From Rhodoferax sp. (GTDB taxonomy: Bacteria; Pseudomonadota; Gammaproteobacteria; Burkholderiales; Burkholderiaceae_C): a stretch of DNA of 7,033 bases. Positions 6,626-7,033 of the stretch are shown here, one piece after another. The stretch is taken from the NCBI GenBank assembly GCA_030833685.1, contig JAURGS010000129.1, positions 1 through 7,033 of the forward strand, in the 5' to 3' direction. Positions within the stretch are counted from its first letter, which is position 1. Each line of letters begins with the position of its first letter. The notes beneath the pieces were generated by a model. The model did not search any database, was not told the origin of the DNA, and saw nothing but the letters and a program-made list of their open reading frames with translations. The translations under genes were made by a program, and so were the position numbers.

Positions 6626-6662
6626 AAGAAAAAGGCCTGCCGCCCATCAAGAGCAACAGGCC
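6626..6662 (-). terminator. Intrinsic terminator/attenuator between tctC and tctB
   Basis: Read on the minus strand, GGCCTGTTGCTC (6662-6651) folds with GGGCGGCAGGCC (6645-6634) as a continuous 12-bp RNA stem including three G-U pairs, with a TTGAT loop. TTTTTCTT follows directly (6633-6626). This is the layout of a Rho-independent terminator. It begins 18 nt after the tctC stop, with tctB starting about 43 nt beyond it. In this operon type the binding protein is needed in excess, so partial termination here is the natural reading (inference). Confidence 0.75.
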
Positions 6663-6680
6663 AATTCCAATCAGGGCAAC

Positions 6681-7033
6681 TTATTTGATGATGCCGATTT
6701 CTTTAGAAAGCGCCTGAATCTCGTCGACTGACTCTTTCACAAATTTTTGAAAAGCAGCGCCGCGCAGGTTCAAAGGCTCCATACCGTTTTTGGCCATGGT
6801 GGCCTTCCACTCTTTAGAGTCATAAACTGTGCCGATCTGTTTGACCCAGAAGTCGTAGGCATCTTGACTCATGCCGCCGGGCGCGTAAAAACCACGCCAA
6901 TTTGCACCCACGGCATCAAGCCCTTGCTCTTTGGCAGTGGGGAATTTGGCAAAGTCGCCGCCCAAACGCTCTGGCGCCAACACGGCGAGCACTTTGACCT
7001 TGCCAGCGTCTACAAAGCCTTTGGCTTCAGAAA
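6681..7033 (-). CDS. tctC: TctC/Bug-family periplasmic solute-binding protein, C-terminal part
   Basis: The last 116 residues of a Bug (Bordetella uptake gene) / TctC extracytoplasmic binding protein; the frame stays open to the right window edge, so the 5' roughly two thirds (the family is about 320 residues) lies outside. The visible part begins SEAKGFVDAGKVKVLAV and runs through the family pattern APERLGGDFAKFPTAKEQGL, then NWRGFYAPGGMSQDAYDFW and an SKEWKATMAKNGMEP block, ending IQALSKEIGIIK. An apparent GTG start at 6992 is internal and not the real start. TctC captures the solute in the periplasm and delivers it to TctA/TctB, which follow it. The ligand pocket is mostly outside the window, so the substrate cannot be guessed. 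Bug genes are greatly expanded in Burkholderiales, and here the gene is in its ancestral operon setting. Confidence 0.93.
   Translation of the reverse strand, partial: SEAKGFVDAGKVKVLAVLAPERLGGDFAKFPTAKEQGLDAVGANWRGFYAPGGMSQDAYDFWVKQIGTVYDSKEWKATMAKNGMEPLNLRGAAFQKFVKESVDEIQALSKEIGIIK

Noticed and set aside
1..7033. Insertion sequences, CRISPR array, tRNA/rRNA, defence or prophage modules
   Set aside because: No transposase, integrase, repeat-spacer pattern, cloverleaf or phage-like gene was seen on either strand; all large frames are accounted for by ordinary chromosomal genes.

Overview
The window looks like an ordinary stretch of a Gram-negative proteobacterial chromosome, most likely a betaproteobacterium of the Burkholderiales (Comamonadaceae-like). 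The reasons are a tctC-tctB-tctA tripartite tricarboxylate transporter operon with a Bug-type binding protein, a DinB carrying the extra segment familiar from betaproteobacterial Pol IV, and the long two-domain form of QueF. The taxonomic call is inference from protein flavour; no marker gene is present.

Layout. (1) 159-641 (+): a small exported, cysteine-rich protein of no family I recognise, followed by a gene-poor stretch (642-971) with two adjacent strong hairpins. (2) 972-2228 (-): an exported serine hydrolase of the beta-lactamase/6-aminohexanoate-dimer hydrolase (CubicO-like) fold. (3) 2393-3601 (+): dinB (DNA polymerase IV), divergent from the hydrolase across a 164-nt intergenic region. 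(4) 3653-4498 (-): queF, 7-cyano-7-deazaguanine reductase, convergent with dinB with 51 nt between the stop codons. (5) 4630-7033 (-): tctA, tctB and the 3' part of tctC, read right to left as tctC-tctB-tctA and running off the right edge.

How the genes relate. Only the tct genes form a clear functional unit: TctC binds a carboxylate-type solute in the periplasm, and TctA (large permease) with TctB (small membrane subunit) imports it. A good intrinsic-terminator-like hairpin lies between tctC and tctB and probably lets the binding protein be made in excess. The hydrolase, dinB, queF and the small secreted protein appear to be independent single-gene units with unrelated jobs (cell-envelope or amide/ester hydrolysis, translesion synthesis, queuosine biosynthesis, unknown).

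I found no mobile element, CRISPR array, RNA gene or defence system, and nothing that amounts to a new multi-gene system. The items most worth a second look are the unrecognised six-cysteine secreted protein, the tandem hairpins beside it, and the tctC/tctB intercistronic hairpin.
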